64,000 nt of DNA, taken from Phyto melanocephala (Eukaryota > Arthropoda > Insecta > Diptera > Rhinophoridae). The stretch covers positions 172,340,235 to 172,404,234 of the forward strand of contig OW799233.1 of assembly GCA_941918925.1 (NCBI GenBank). Reading direction: 5' to 3'. A program made the position numbers and the translations under genes. Shown here piece after piece: positions 12,230 to 24,795 of this stretch (its first letter is position 1; each line of letters starts with the position of its first letter). Below the pieces are notes generated by a model. That model was given only the letters and a program-made list of their open reading frames with translations. It did not search any database and was not told the DNA's origin.

Positions 12230-13690
12230 GAGAGAGTGAGAGTAACATTTTGTTCAGAAAATTCTAAATTTGAATTTATTTATTTTTTGACATCGTCAGT
12301 TATTGATCAGGTGATCGCAGTTCGGAGAGATATTTTGAATTAAATTGTATAGGAAAGTTGCCTTTTTTTATTAATCAATCTTAAGTATTAATGGGACCAG
12401 CATACATTTAATATTCCATGAAGATTTTTATATAAAAGAATTGCTTGGTTGGCAATTGGTCTCAAGAAATACTCTAAAAAAAAGGTTTTCGGTTTTTCAA
12501 AGCAAGTGCTTGCAATCGTGACAGATAAAAAATCGTGAACCTCCACATGAAAGCCTTCGAAGACGAGCAAAACCCTATAAAAGTCATTCGGGATCGAAGC
12601 AAATGTCTCTTGGCAGCCAGGGCTGGATTCTCGCATGGGTAGTGGGAGACCGATTCCTAATTTTCCAAATCTAAATAGATGCGACAATGGTCGTTTGCGA
12701 AAGTCTGAGCCGGTTTGCTCATTGAAATAATATTTAGTGATCTAACAATACCGCCAAAAACTTCGACACGTCCTTCCGATCTCGACCCGTAAGTTGTTAT
12801 ATGCGTCTGATATCAAAAGAGGGCAATGTAAGCCTGGTTGATCTACATGTTTATAGTTTACGCCACCTGTTCTTAGTTTTTGGCAGTGCCCAACGGGTTT
12901 GAGACTTCATTTGCATAGATGATACCCACATCAGATCTCCTCCTCCCCATGTTTTGATATAGTTGCCCTCTTGTGCAGGAACCGCAACTAGAGCAACGTT
13001 AGTCAGCCGACCAAGTCTTAACAACTGATTCCTTTATTGACTGGGTAACTTAAACCTGGTAGTGTATGACTTAAGTCATAAGAGTGCTGCCTAACTGTAA
13101 AAAAAAATACTGATATTATCGTGAATATTCTTGTCATTCAGAAGCCAACATGTCTCTTGGAAGGGAGCCTTATCCTTAATTCACCAGATAAGATACAGGA
13201 TTGATTCCCACAACCTATCTTCGAACCGACCGCATAGATCCTGGTATCAAAGCTTCGTATTAGGTCACCTTTTTCTCGCTCACTCCTGGAGTGAATAAGA
13301 ATTTTAAACGCACCCTCAGATTCCATAAAGAAGGTGACATAATTATCACTGAATGGCCATATGTTGTAAGTCTCCAACATCTAGATGCATTAATACTTAC
13401 TGTACCACTTACAGATATGGCCGTAAAATGAAGGACAATGACAATGGGGTGCATCATAATGTTCAGTGCTGCTAAAGGACTAGTTTATAGTATACGTGCA
13501 ATCTGAACAGCTGATCTTCAACATATTTCTAAAATTGACTTCTCTGTTTTAATTCTCTCTCCCCGTCATTCTGTCATAGTAGAATCACAATGGACCTATA
13601 AGCCTATTGGTCTTTGGGTGAAGCAGCCAGTTTCTAAAGATTATCGATAGTGTTGGCTTTATGTTCTCAAACCTAATCTAACATTTGTAA
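12230..13690. other. Unclassified decayed repeat, less AT-rich
   Basis: Base composition differs from the flanks. Several overlapping open frames occur on both strands, for example minus 12388-12687 and 13138-13380. I recognise no domain, TIR or tail. It is probably an old transposon coding region. Confidence 0.3.
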
Positions 13691-15447
13691 AGACATGTGA
13701 TGATTAATAATTTATATCTTTTGAGTTACATTACGACTAGCAAACACTTTTGTCTTTTTTTCATGGTTTCAAACAAAACACAAATCGACCTCAATGAGAA
13801 GAAATTTATGCTTTCTGTTCATAAAAAAATACTTTTAACTGTTTTTTTTTTTAAATTCAAAGTTATTTTCCCTAAAGTTTTTTTTTCAAATAAAACGATT
13901 TTTTTGAATTCATTTTATTTCTTTATAAAACTTAGTATTTGCGCGCCTCTGGCTGTTCGCTACATTAATATCTGCGTTAAAAACAGCAGGACAAAGGAAT
14001 TTGTTTTAGCAAATTATACGGATAATCGAAATGTTGTAATTTAAAAATAGATTTAAATGCTTTAAATAACACTTTGCAAATAAGCATTCCATACAACAAA
14101 CAACCAACTAAACCTGCGAACATTATGTCACTGTCCACAACTCCCATTCGAAACGTGCTCTCCGCTAGTCAAACAGCAAAACAACTAATAAACTTGAAAT
14201 TTATTTTATCTCTAAGTTTAGAAGGTCTTTTTGAGTGTATGTGATTTGTCTTTTGGTAAAAAAGACACGTCCATTTGGAAAAAACAATAAAAAAAGAAAT
14301 ACAATTTAAAAAAGAAAACCTCCGCCATTAAAGTTACAAAGGAAAAATGTCAGCAGTTTAATTGCTTCATAAACATATTTCTATTTATTGTTTTATACTT
14401 TCACGTTCACTTGTTCGTTTGTACTTTCCGACAAATGGGCTAAAACAGTGTCCTTAAGACAATTTAGCCTAAAACAGAGTCGTCTGTCTACCATCATCCA
14501 TAGAAAACAGAGTAACAAAACGAAAAGAATTAAGAAATCTTTTTGTTTGGGGTTTTCGCATTTATTTATTTATTTTCTTTTTGGTATTTTTCGTCTTTGG
14601 CTTAGTTGTAGTTGAAAAAGTTTTGGCGTTGGTTAAATTGGTTGGTTTGATTGGTTGAGATTGGGGTTTTAATTCATTTAACTAGTAAAATTCTCAGAAA
14701 TAAGTGGAAAAACATCAACAGCAATCGCAAAAAATATCCCACCCTCAGTGTTGACAGCTGAAGCAGCAAAAAAAGTTAAAGCAGCATTAACGAAGATGGC
14801 AATTGAATAGAAAATTGGTTTAATTGAAAAAATTAAAGGAAAAAAAAAACAAGAACAAAATTAATAGTCTCAAAGAGTAGCTATGGGAAGAGTTTAACTC
14901 GTCAACTTTGTTCATCATCGTCTTGTAAATATCTGAATTACTGTCATAGTCAAAGTAACAGCGGATATCACTCACTGTTATGCCACGCAACTTTTAAGCA
15001 AAACGTATTTCAAAAGAGATTTGATATTTGCAAATAGTTCTGGTTAAGTATTGTCAAATTAAATACATACAGAAATATGTTAAACAAAAGGAGAATTTTC
15101 TAGCCATGCATATACAGAATTTGTTTGATTAAATTTTAATTTCATTAGTTTAATTTACACAAATTTTATTTGCATTTTATTTCCTATTAACGTAATTTAA
15201 TTTAGTCTAATTTAGATTTAATTTTACACTTTAGCAGCATTAAACTTATGAAAAATTTACACTTTGCATTCTACAACGATACTTTTTAAAAGATGTTTTT
15301 TTCTAGAATTTACATTGATTGAAATATTATCGATTAGCTATCACAGTATAATCAAAGGAAACTACAGCAAGTAGTAGTAGTTGTTCATAAGACAAACAAA
15401 CGTAAGCGAAAGTCAATTGAATAATGCAGAAATATTAAATAAACTAA
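13691..15447. other. Gene-free AT-rich stretch
   Basis: The plus frame at 13697-14044 is low-complexity, rich in Phe, Lys and Ile, and looks like chance. No transposon signature was seen. Confidence 0.4.
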
Positions 15448-15950
15448 TAATGGGCGTCCCAGCTAGAACGCAATTTTTAAATTTTAAATAAAACACAGAT
15501 ATTTAAAAAAAATCGTGAAACTTTATTATATCGTAAGTAGACAGAATGAGGTTATGTATGGAAAAATATATCGTGCAGATGGCCGCCGCGACTTTGCTGG
15601 CACACACGCGATCTTTTAATGAAATTTTCAATGACCTTTTTGAATAAATGCTGCGGTATTTCATTAATGCAGCGTCCAATTTCCTCTTTTAAGGCTTGAG
15701 TCGTCGTCGGCTTATTCGCGTAAACCATCGAATTCAAAAACCCAAAAAAAAAAATCTAAAGGTTTTTAATCACACGCTCTAGGCGGCCAATTCTGGTCAT
15801 GGAACTAAGTGAATTTTTTAATGAATAGACAATTGGGCTAAAATTCATTAACGCTTGCCACTGTTTTTTAGGTTTGACTATTTTTGGTATGACTTTGCAG
15901 CCTTTAAAAATTTCAAAATTTGTGTCCTAAAATAGAAATACCTTTTAAGT
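15448..15950 (-). mobile_element. Mariner-type (IS630-Tc1-mariner) transposase C-terminal remnant
   Basis: The minus strand reads a decayed DLTPLDFFLWG-like region near 15775, then NSMVYANKPTTTQALKEEI, and ends in CQQSRGGHLHDIFFHT at about 15545. These are hallmarks of the C-terminus of insect mariner-like transposases closest to the other DD41D-type copies here. Upstream parts are frameshifted or lost. One end may be the GGGCGTCCCAGC stretch at about 15453. No partner end was found. Confidence 0.75.
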
Positions 15951-16594
15951 CTTTCCTTTTATAATTTAAAAATAGATAGCAAAATTTTTTTGATGTTTTT
16001 TTTTTACTTATAAACCATTTCTTTTAAAACTTTATTATCAAGTGATTAATCTTGCAAAATAACACTTTCGTCCAAGAGTCTTTGTAGTCGTATTTTTGGC
16101 TCTAAGTAGCTAAACAAAAACTGTTTTAATGGATGGGCCATTAACTTTTGTTTTCACAAAATATTTACTATAATCTTTATATCTATATCTTGGAAAATAT
16201 TCAAATATAAAGTTGAAGAATTTTAGTTGTTGACGTCTTCAACATTCCACTGCTGTCTATCAAATAAACTTTTCTAACAAGCAGTGGCAGTAACAATAAC
16301 AAAAACAATTTATTTTTTTTTTTTTTTGGTTCTTTATTCATTCACTCAACATATTTTCCTGCCACTCAAAACTCTTTGCTTTCGTGTAAAATGGTGCGTA
16401 TAGCAATCAATGCAAAACAACAATGGTAATATGAGAAATGGCTTAAAATAGAAAGGGATTTCTTATTGTTTCAAGGAAACAAACAAACCCACCATTGTCT
16501 ACTCACTCCACAACTTTAACACCAATTTTAATTGCAAAGACAGCAGCGACCGCGCTTAAAACTTAAATGACTACTACAAGCGATGACATACAAA

Positions 16595-18292
16595 AATAAG
16601 TAAGAATCTTTATTCGGGCGAGGCAAATCTGACAATACCCTTCACCATGATGTACATAGGTATAATGAACACATCTTACTTAAGCCAAGATTTTATATTT
16701 TTTGTTACAAGCCATTTTGTTTGTCATTGCTGACGACACCTTTGATTTTGAATATTCACATAGTTCACAGTAATAAACTTGTTAAGGCCTTTCATGTGAT
16801 ACCGATATTAATGAAGTGAAAAACAATGTCTGCCATTTTGCTTTAAAAGTCATTTTTGATTTTAAACTTTTTTATAGTTTACCATATTTTACTGGGAAAC
16901 GTTTTTCATATGATACCAGGATTGACGGGGTGAAAAGGGTATATTTTAACACACGCCATATTTTAGCGGCGGCAATTATGAATTTTAAAACTTTGTGCAA
17001 AAAGTTATGAAGCGTGGGCCATTTATCGGTTTAAATTTAAACCAGCGGTTATTTCGAATCTTGTAAAACTTGTTTCATTTCATTCCGTCACAAAATGCAG
17101 TATATCATCTCTGCTGAACGAAATGAATCGATATATGTTTAAACGACAATGGGATTTTTTGAAAAATTATTTCCAAAACAATTAGTCCAAAATGGTTCGG
17201 AAATATCGTACAAAAATATCATCTGTTCAAACGAAACTTATTTGCCTCTTGGTGGCTACGTTTATAAGCGAAATTGCCATATTTGGGGCTCAGAAAACCC
17301 AAATGTGGTCTTACAGAGGCTGATGCACCAGCGAGAGACTGTTTGGAGCGAAGGCATCATTGGGCAATATTTCTTTGAAAATGACGATGGCGTAACCATT
17401 ACTGTCAATGGAAACACCTATCGCACCATGTCCACTGATTTCTTTGTGCCCGCTTTTCATGGTATTGATGTGACGCTGCTTAGTTTTAACAAAATGGTGA
17501 TACAACGTTTGATGGCCTTTTAATCAGCCGAAATGGTGATGTCACTTGACCGCCAAAAAGCTACGATTTGACACTGTTATGCAAACATTTGAAGGCCAAT
17601 TTATGTGATGCCATTGCCGAGATACAAACCTATAAATAATATTTCAATTGTACTTCACAACATCACAGTAAATTTGGCAAAATTTTGTTTAGTTGCATTT
17701 TAGAATTTAAATTTTTAAATGGTCTACCCATTATATAATTTGTCAACTCCTTTCGTTAATGCCCGTAATGTCTCAAGGTTGCCTAGATACTAAAAAAACT
17801 ATTTTCGTTCAAAAATTTTAGTAAAAATACCGAAGCAGTTGTAATTTGACGTTTATATCGCAGTTATTTTCAAATGGATGACTATATGGAGAGGCATATT
17901 ATACCTATAAATAGTAACAAACGTGTTAATAAATTAACCTGGGGCTGACAAATTTTTACTTTTATGGTAAAAATAGGGAAATAAACGGAGGCACTTGTGT
18001 TTATTTACTCAAATCTTGGAAAGTTATAACGCGATTTTGCTGAATTTCAGTACCAAGATTTTCAAAGTCAAATTGATTTTACATACGAGTCCCTAAGATA
18101 AATGGAGGCTTCAAAGAGTTTATTTTAATGCTCACATAGACGGACAGACAGACGTAACTAAATCGACTTCTCTGTCTACAAGGATTTAGAATATATATTC
18201 TTTATGGCGTTGCAAATGAATGCTGCGGCAATTACAAACAGAAGTACAAACTTATATATACGCTTCTATACTCTCATCTGGAGGGTATAAAA
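16595..18292 (+). repeat. Dispersed non-coding repeat family, copy A
   Basis: It opens with AAGTAAGAATCTTTATTCGG and reaches AATACCCTTCACC. It closes with a GGACAGACAGACG stretch (about 18145), ATATTCTTTATGGCGTTGC (about 18195) and GAGGGTATAAAAA (about 18281). The same opening and closing order is found at 37818-39121, and parts recur at 58606 and, inverted, at 62570-63250. A mariner remnant sits inside. It lacks coding capacity. A Helitron/DINE-like nature is possible but unproven. Confidence 0.5.
17024..17740 (+). mobile_element. Mariner-type transposon remnant
   Basis: The open frame at 17149-17523 reads NETYLPLGGYVYKRNCHIWG, matching the region that normally begins SDEAHF at the first catalytic Asp (here the Asp codon is changed). 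It continues IIGQYFFENDDGVTITVNG and NTYRTM. After its stop, a frame near 17525 still resembles SRNGDVTWPP. The start matches a second copy at 60370: both begin near GGGCCAT and share GCGGTTATTTCGAATC. Its right side ends near GGTCTACCCATT (about 17725). The gene is inactive: the Asp is lost and the frames are broken. Confidence 0.75.
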
Positions 18293-18299
18293 ACAAACC

Positions 18300-18967
18300 T
18301 AAAGATGAAAGTAGGACGAAACAAAAAAAAATCATTTAATAGAAATTTAAAAAGTTTTTAACATGAAAATGTGACACAATTAAAGCAACAAATGTACGCA
18401 TTAAATCCCATTTACTTATTTCTTGTTCTTGCTTATGCCCTTGTTCTTGTAATCTGTTATTTAATGGTGGGCAATGGAAATTAAAATACCAACAAACCAA
18501 TAAAAGTTGCAGGATGTTGTACTTTAACTTGTACTCCCTTCTGTTTTTGGTTTTTCTCTGTATGTGTGTGTGTGTATTTAAGTATTATTTTTTATGTTCA
18601 ATAGAAATTTGATATTCTTTTCCTAACATTAAGCAATTTAAAAACTTTTTTATTGATCGCTAAGCAACTATAAAGGGAATGTGTTTAATTGAAACTAAAT
18701 TTATCAATATAAATTTAAAATTTTATAAAGTGTATTAAATTCCAGGCAAAATGATTAGGTTTGGGTCCTCTTTATTAAAAGTTTTTTACCAGAACTAAGC
18801 TTTTTCAATCTATATAATTTCTTCAGGCTTTTTGGATAAATTTTTGCGCAAAACTATATTATTTAGATGTTATTGCCTTTGCATGTGATGTAATATTTTG
18901 TGGTCTCTATTATTTTAATCCTACCATGAGTACCGTAATTATGTTATCGCCTTATGATCGGCACACA
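18300..18967. other. Gene-free stretch
   Basis: No exon or repeat end was recognised. There is a short (TG)n run near 18560. Confidence 0.4.
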
Positions 18968-19650
18968 ATTGGGACGAACGACGAATTTCGCCCAACACGA
19001 CGAACTCTTCCGTAAAAATTCGTCGTGCAAATTCCTCGTGTGAAGCACAACAACGACGAAAAAGTAACATCTTTTATAGTTGATAAAATTGTTTAGTGTT
19101 TGTGCAAAGAAAAAACAAAAATAATCTAAGAATTTAATTTTTTGTGAAACTCAACAAAACAATAAATATAATTTCTGTAATAATAAAAACTTGTTTACAT
19201 ATAAGCAAACGTTTGCAAAGAATGTCGTGGGTACGTGCATTAAACAATAATAAAAATTTTGTTTGTGTATAACAGCTAATAGTGTGACCATATAAAAAAA
19301 AGATCACTTAATAAACTTAAACATTTGCAAAAACATAAATAAAAACAAATTTTTGTACTTAACTTTTTTATACTTATTTTAAATGTTTTAAAATAAAAAA
19401 TAAACAATTATTAAAGTAAAAACTAACTTTATTTTCTTAAAAAGTTGAGAAGTAAACCCAAATTTAATAAAAAATGGTCACCTTGTATCAATTTGTTCGT
19501 CGTTCGCCGGCGTAAGAATTAGAAAAAAATCTAATGCAGAGTTCGCCGCGTATAGCGAACTTCGACTGACGCCACAATTGTATGCATTATCATATACACA
19601 AATGTGTTTTATTTTTGATGACGAAAAATTCCTCGTTCGTCCCCTAGCAT
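18968..19650. mobile_element. Non-coding TIR element (GGGACGAACGA ends)
   Basis: The left end reads GGGACGAACGACGAATTTCG (about 18971). The right end reads CGAAAAATTCCTCGTTCGTCCC (about 19621), an imperfect inverted match. The ACGACGAA / TTCGTCGT motif recurs several times just inside both ends. No transposase is recognisable, so it is a non-autonomous DNA element. The exact boundary and target duplication are unclear. Confidence 0.5.
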
Positions 19651-20599
19651 TAGGCACAGTAAAAAAAGGCAGTAAGAAAACAATTTGTTTCACCTTTTCC
19701 ACTGCAAAAAAATTAGTTGTATAGAAGACATACTATTTTGCGCAATCATAAACAAGGAATTTAAGCATTTACATTTACAATTGAATACGGTAGGCGAAAG
19801 AAGTGTGATATGCTTAGAGGATTTCAAAAAACTTTTTGCTTGAACGATCACCAAAATTAACGATCACGGCTTAGGCAACTACTTAGTAGTAATGAGTTTT
19901 CTATGTAATTGACAAAAATTGTTGCGACATTCGCTGCTGCTACACTAATTGTCTACAAAGTAACGGTAATTACAATTAACGAAGTAAAGCGGCCCAATGA
20001 CACCGTTAAACCATTAAAATGAAAACACCAATGTATTGTTAATTTCTTGTGAATAAAGCTGTGTTTCTTGAAGCACACTACATTTCATTTGTTGGAGATG
20101 CTGAAAATGCACTCAACCCCTACAGATAAATTTGCCATGATCTTACTCTTAAACTTCAGTCACCAACTTTAAATTTTTTAGATTATTTTAAACGGTCTTT
20201 GATCATAAGCTTCGCCACAGGCATATTCATACAGGTAACATCGTCGCAACAGCTTATCGGGATGCATAATAACAAAATTTGTTGGATTTGTTTAAATTTT
20301 ATTTATATATCCAGGGATGGAAAATGAGATTTTCATTTCGGTATTGAACAATTAAATTATGTTTACTTTTTTGTAAAAATATAACAAACTTATTAAGCTC
20401 AGAAAATTCAAAGTGATGTTTTATTTTCAATTCGCTTTTTTTTGACAGATCACGCATGACTTAACCTATGTCATTTTTGTTCAGTTTCGTTTGGCAAGTT
20501 GTCAGAAAAGACTCACACCACAACAATATCTCCAAATGGTTCAGCTCTATTACGAAAAACAGTGTTATGTAAAAGATTTTTTTCTTGCGATTTAAGATA
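19651..20599. other. Gene-free stretch
   Basis: No exon, transposase or repeat end was recognised. Confidence 0.35.
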
Positions 20600-21470
20600 C
20601 TTACGGTGCACATAATTGATCTTCGGAAACCACTATTGCCAACACCATTCACCGGAGATACCAACAGCTGCCATTGTATTCAAAAAAAAACTAAAGTATG
20701 GTTTTTTTAAAAAGGAGGCTAATCAGAATCGTACCTTCAACGGTAAACATTATCGCACCATTTTAATGGACTATAGTCTTTCTGAGATTAATTCGCCTGG
20801 TCTCGGTGAGCCCTGAATTTAACAAGAAAGCACAACAAGCCATAAAGCATATGAAGCAATGTATTTGTTGAGAAATCATTTTAATGTAAACTTAATTGTT
20901 TTACTATGGTAAACAGGCCACCTACATAGATCGTCATATATCACCCTTTTAGACTATTTCCTATACGGATATGTAAAGTCTAAGGTCTTAAGGAATAAGC
21001 AAGATAAGATTAACGCTTTGAAAGCCAACATTACTCGGTTATTGGAGATACAAGATGCTATACTCAAACGAGTCTCCAAAAATTGGACTTTCATAATGGA
21101 CCATCCCAGGCCAACATTTATAGAATATAATTTTTAATCAGTAAGTCTATAAATTATTTTTTTAGTCATTTATAAATATTTTAAGTTTACTTTTAAGCTT
21201 ATGTGGTTTAGCTTAATTTTACTATTACTACAGTAAATCGGCCACCTAGATTGTGATATATCACACTTTCGGACTGATTTCTCTACTGATGTGCAAAGTC
21301 TGTGTACTTCAGGAATAACCTGGAAACGTTTAAGGCTTCGGAAGCCAACATCAATCCTAATATTTAACAGTCGATATGCTTGAACGACTCGTTAGAAATT
21401 ATAACCTCCGAATGGACCATTTCAAACGTGGTCGTGGCCAACATTTATGCTATTTTCAAATATTAATAAA
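20600..21470 (+). mobile_element. Mariner-type remnant with duplicated transposase 3' end
   Basis: A central transposase piece (FFKKEANQNRTFNGKHYRTI, about 20700) is followed by DYFLYGYVKSKVL and KINALKANITRLLEIQDAI. That part ends at NWTFIMDHPRPTFIEYNF (about 20955-21138). A second, more decayed copy of this C-terminal segment follows at about 21230-21460, introduced by the same block (AGTAAATCGGCCACCTAGATT against GGTAAACAGGCCACCTACATA). Both are full of frameshifts. The arrangement is a tandem duplication or two insertions side by side. Confidence 0.65.
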
Positions 21471-21479
21471 TAATAAAAA

Positions 21480-22130
21480 CTTGAAGTATACTTTTAAATT
21501 AATGTGTTTTTTCACATTTATCTCCCAATATTTGTAGGGGATAAAAGAAATTTTTCCAAATACGAATTTGCCTTGACAGAAAAGATCCACAAAAAAGTTG
21601 TATCAAGTCGCCGATGCACAAAACAGTATGTACCTTGGCTTCCCAATTATTGAATGTTTTCTTTACAGAATATTTAGCCAATGAATGACTGGTTAAAAAG
21701 TATGTTATGTTAGTTTCAAGTTCCCTATTAAACACTAGTATTTTAACTGAATTTAAGAAACCGGTTTCTTAATTATTTCGCCACCAGAGATAAGTTAGAG
21801 ATATTTCCAAATACAAAAATGGAAAAAGCATATTATGCAATTATAGGATTTTTTTCCTTTTTTTACAACACACATACACATATGTACACAAATAAATAAT
21901 TCGTTGAGAAGAAAGAGTGTGAAAAGAACCAACAAGCAGTATTAAAGTTTGAGCTCATATCACACCTGACATGTTGTCAAAGTAAAAAAAAAGCGTTAAA
22001 AAGCAAAAAAATAAAAGAACAGCAACAGTAGAAAATAAACATGACTAACAACGATAACCATTGAACCATGCATGTTATTACTTGTGCCAAGTGGCGGAAT
22101 TGATCATTAAGCTAAATGAGTGCCACCATA
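21480..22130. other. Gene-free stretch
   Basis: The 78-codon minus frame at 21499-21735 has no recognisable motif. Nothing else was seen. Confidence 0.35.
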
Positions 22131-22136
22131 TCTATG

Positions 22137-23171
22137 TCTATATATATAAAAGTGAAGTGTGTGTTAGCTATAGATTTCGAAACCGTAAAGCTGATGGGAT
22201 TCAAACTTTGGCAAGTTGTTTTACACATTTCAGGGAGTGTTTATGGGTGGTAAAAAGTAGGCGGGGCTACGCTTATAAAAATAAGTTATAATTTTTATCT
22301 ACTTGCACTAGATCGATTTTTCTGAAACTTTGCACACATATTGAGCTGTCATAAATATATAATTTCGTGATTAGAAAAGTGGGCAGGGCCACGCCCATAA
22401 AAAAAGTTTTAATTTTGAGGTACTTTCACTGGACTGATTTTTCTCATTCATTTTCATTTTTATATATCATCTTTATTTACATTTAGTTATTCAGTATTTA
22501 CATTTTCGAGATTTTATATAGTTAAATATATTACAACGAATTATAATTAGTAATCACAGATCTTGACATTGTTTGATATATGTAACATTATTTAAAGGAA
22601 AAATAGGGAAAAAACCTTTACATGAGAAAAAAAAATTCAAGTATCATTAGAATATATGCATGTATACAAAGGTGATTATCCTGCGATAACACACCTGTAC
22701 ACATTTTTCCAATTTGGTGATTTTTGTTTTAGAGCTCAATTTAAGCCGAAAGTCTGCATTCTCTTATTAGGTGATAAGGAGAATTTTCCATAGTTTCTTA
22801 ATATTTGTTGTTAAGCTTTGCTATAAAGTCGATAATTCGCTCATAACCGGTTTCACTGTGAAGGGACTGATTTTTCTGAAACTTTACACACATATTGAAC
22901 TCCCATGACTATACAATTCCGTGATTAGAAAAGTGGGCAGTGTCAAGCCCATAAAAAAAAAAGTTATCGTATTCAGCTACTCGAACTTCACCGATTTTTT
23001 TAAACTTTTCACACATATTGAGCTGTCACAACTTTACAGTTTGGTGATAAGAAAAGTGGGCAGTGTCACGCCCATTAAAAAAGTTATAAGTTTTAGCTTC
23101 TTGCACTTGATATTCAATTAAAATTGACAATGCATTTTTATTCACTAAGGGGCGTAGCAACGCGCGCCTGT
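22137..23171 (+). mobile_element. Helitron-like non-autonomous element with tandem ~120-bp units
   Basis: It begins TCTATATATATAAAAGTGAA, a start typical of insect Helitrons, and ends beyond a GC-rich hairpin (GGGGCGTAGCAACGCGCGCC, about 23149-23168). The interior consists of diverged units that each hold TTTGCACACATATTGAGCTG, then a GTGATTAGAAAAGTGGGCAG block, then CACGCCCATAAAAAA. Units occur at about 22330, 22870 and 22995. No Rep/helicase is encoded and the CTRR end is not clean. A 419-bp retroposon interrupts it. Confidence 0.55.
22445..22863 (-). mobile_element. 5'-truncated retroposon with 14-bp target duplication
   Basis: GGACTGATTTTTCT is at 22431-22444 and again at 22864-22877, a perfect 14-bp duplication. 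Read on the minus strand, the insert ends in an A-rich tail with AAATAAAGATGATATATAAA, which suits a LINE- or SINE-type copy. No long frame survives. It lies inside the Helitron-like element and is therefore younger than it. Confidence 0.65.
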
Positions 23172-24362
23172 GATTTATTAAACATGTTTTTTCTTTCTTG
23201 AGCTGGAGATCTCTTTTTGTGTTTTATAAAAAAAAAATCTTTATTAATTTTCATTGTTAACGAATTTTATTGTTAGCTAAATTTTTTATTGTTAATAAAG
23301 AATTTTTTTATAAAAAACAGAAAATAATACCAAGCTCAAGAAAAATAACATATTATTAAAATAAAGATCAACAAATTTAGACGATACTTGAGATTTATTA
23401 AATCAATCAAGTAATTTGTTTTACGTCAATACAGTAATTAGTTCTCAATTACGTTAATTGCAGAGAAGTATAATTTATTTGTTAACGTTCTTGTGATAAT
23501 AACTCTTCAATTACATGACTTGTGTGTGTTTTATGTCCATAAGAAAATATTTTTAATCATTCCGGCACGGTACCTTCTACATCAAAAAGTTTAGCCTGAA
23601 AAGTCAGAGCAACCGGAAACTAATTTTCTTTCTTATTTTATTTTTCTAAAAACACTTTAGCAAAATTATATTATTGCGAGAATAAACATTGCGAAATGAG
23701 CGTAAATAAAAAAACATCAAAATTTCTGCTCGCCCTGAAATTTTTAAGGACAACATCACAACTATAGAAATCACAATAAAAAACATCAACGACAAGCAAG
23801 AAAGACAACACAAACAGAACACAAACAGAAAGCAAGTGAAGGAAAAGTAAAAACAAACAAATGAACAAGATACAGACATCAGGCAAAATGCACAAAATAC
23901 TACTCAAACTTGTACTCGATTTGAAAAAATACCAGTATTCCAGCAATCCGCTTAGTAAAGAAAATATATGAGCTGTTGTTCCTGTTTCTGTGTTTCTAGT
24001 TGCTCTTTTATTTATTGAATGTTTTTCATTGGGATTTTCTTTCACTTCGTGTGCTCCTTTCTGCTTTCGAGATTGTGTATGTTTACTGAAGTATTATGAG
24101 AATATAGGAATAGAAGGCCGCTTTTGAGGAAGATGTTAAAAATTAAAACACAGGCACAAATACCTTGGCACAGGTTACACAAACTCATAAAAAAAACAGG
24201 AGATAGACAAACAGTTTTCATATACGACGACATAAGCAAACAAAACCTTGACATTAGATTTATTTGCACATGAATGAAAAGACATGTATGAAAACGTGTA
24301 TTCATATGAGATTCAAACAGCAAATTGCGATATCATGCATGTTTATTTGAAAATGCAAATAT
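23172..24362. other. Gene-free stretch
   Basis: Overlapping minus frames at 23646-24323 are rich in Phe, Cys and Ser and look like the antisense of A-rich DNA. No domain was recognised. Confidence 0.35.
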
Positions 24363-24630
24363 GTAAAGGGTGTCTCAGTAACAATGAAGTTTTAAAATTA
24401 AGTGCCGTTTTTTTGTACGCAAGTGCCATATCTGAAATTGGTCTGTTGTCATACATATTTATTGCGATTTGTAAAAATTCAGTTCTTTGCGAAAGAATCA
24501 GGCATTATAATTGTGAAAACTTATTACAGAAATTTGGAAAGTTATGCTGAGACCGCTTTCAAGCTTCAAAGAACTTTCAGTCGAGAAAGTGCACGTAATG
24601 TGTCAACAAGTCGAAAAATGGTAGGTTATA
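24363..24630 (+). mobile_element. DD41D-type mariner 5' end fragment
   Basis: It begins TAAAGGGTGTCTCAGTAAC, close to the TAAAGGGTGTTTCTTTAAGC end of the element at 49876. The frame near 24480-24615 reads RIIIVKTYYRNLESYAETAF, then QRTFSRESARNVSTSRKMV. This resembles the N-terminal helix-turn-helix region of mariner-like transposases. The fragment is truncated after that. Confidence 0.6.
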
Positions 24631-24795
24631 TACAGTAAGACTGGGGGTGGGTTTTGTTCTGACATAATATCCTTAAAGTTTAATTCGTGCATGGGAGTGT
24701 GTATTTTTTTATTTTTCATCTAATATTAACTATCATGAACTTTTTGCTATTGTAGCTGACATCCCCAGATGCTAGATGGCAAGGATAAAATGAGA

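Noticed and set aside
12388..13380. Possible host exons on the minus strand
   Set aside because: Frames overlap on both strands with no splice sites or domains. A decayed repeat is the simpler reading.
13642..13649. Second TATCGATA site as a promoter element
   Set aside because: No gene is recognised nearby, and a few chance matches are expected in the window.
13697..14044. 115-codon plus frame with hydrophobic stretches
   Set aside because: Phe/Lys/Ile-rich low complexity from T and A runs, with no conserved motif.
23646..24323. Overlapping minus-strand frames rich in Phe, Cys, Leu and Ser, resembling membrane segments
   Set aside because: The composition is what A-rich DNA gives when read on the opposite strand. 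There are three overlapping frames, no domain and no splice signals.
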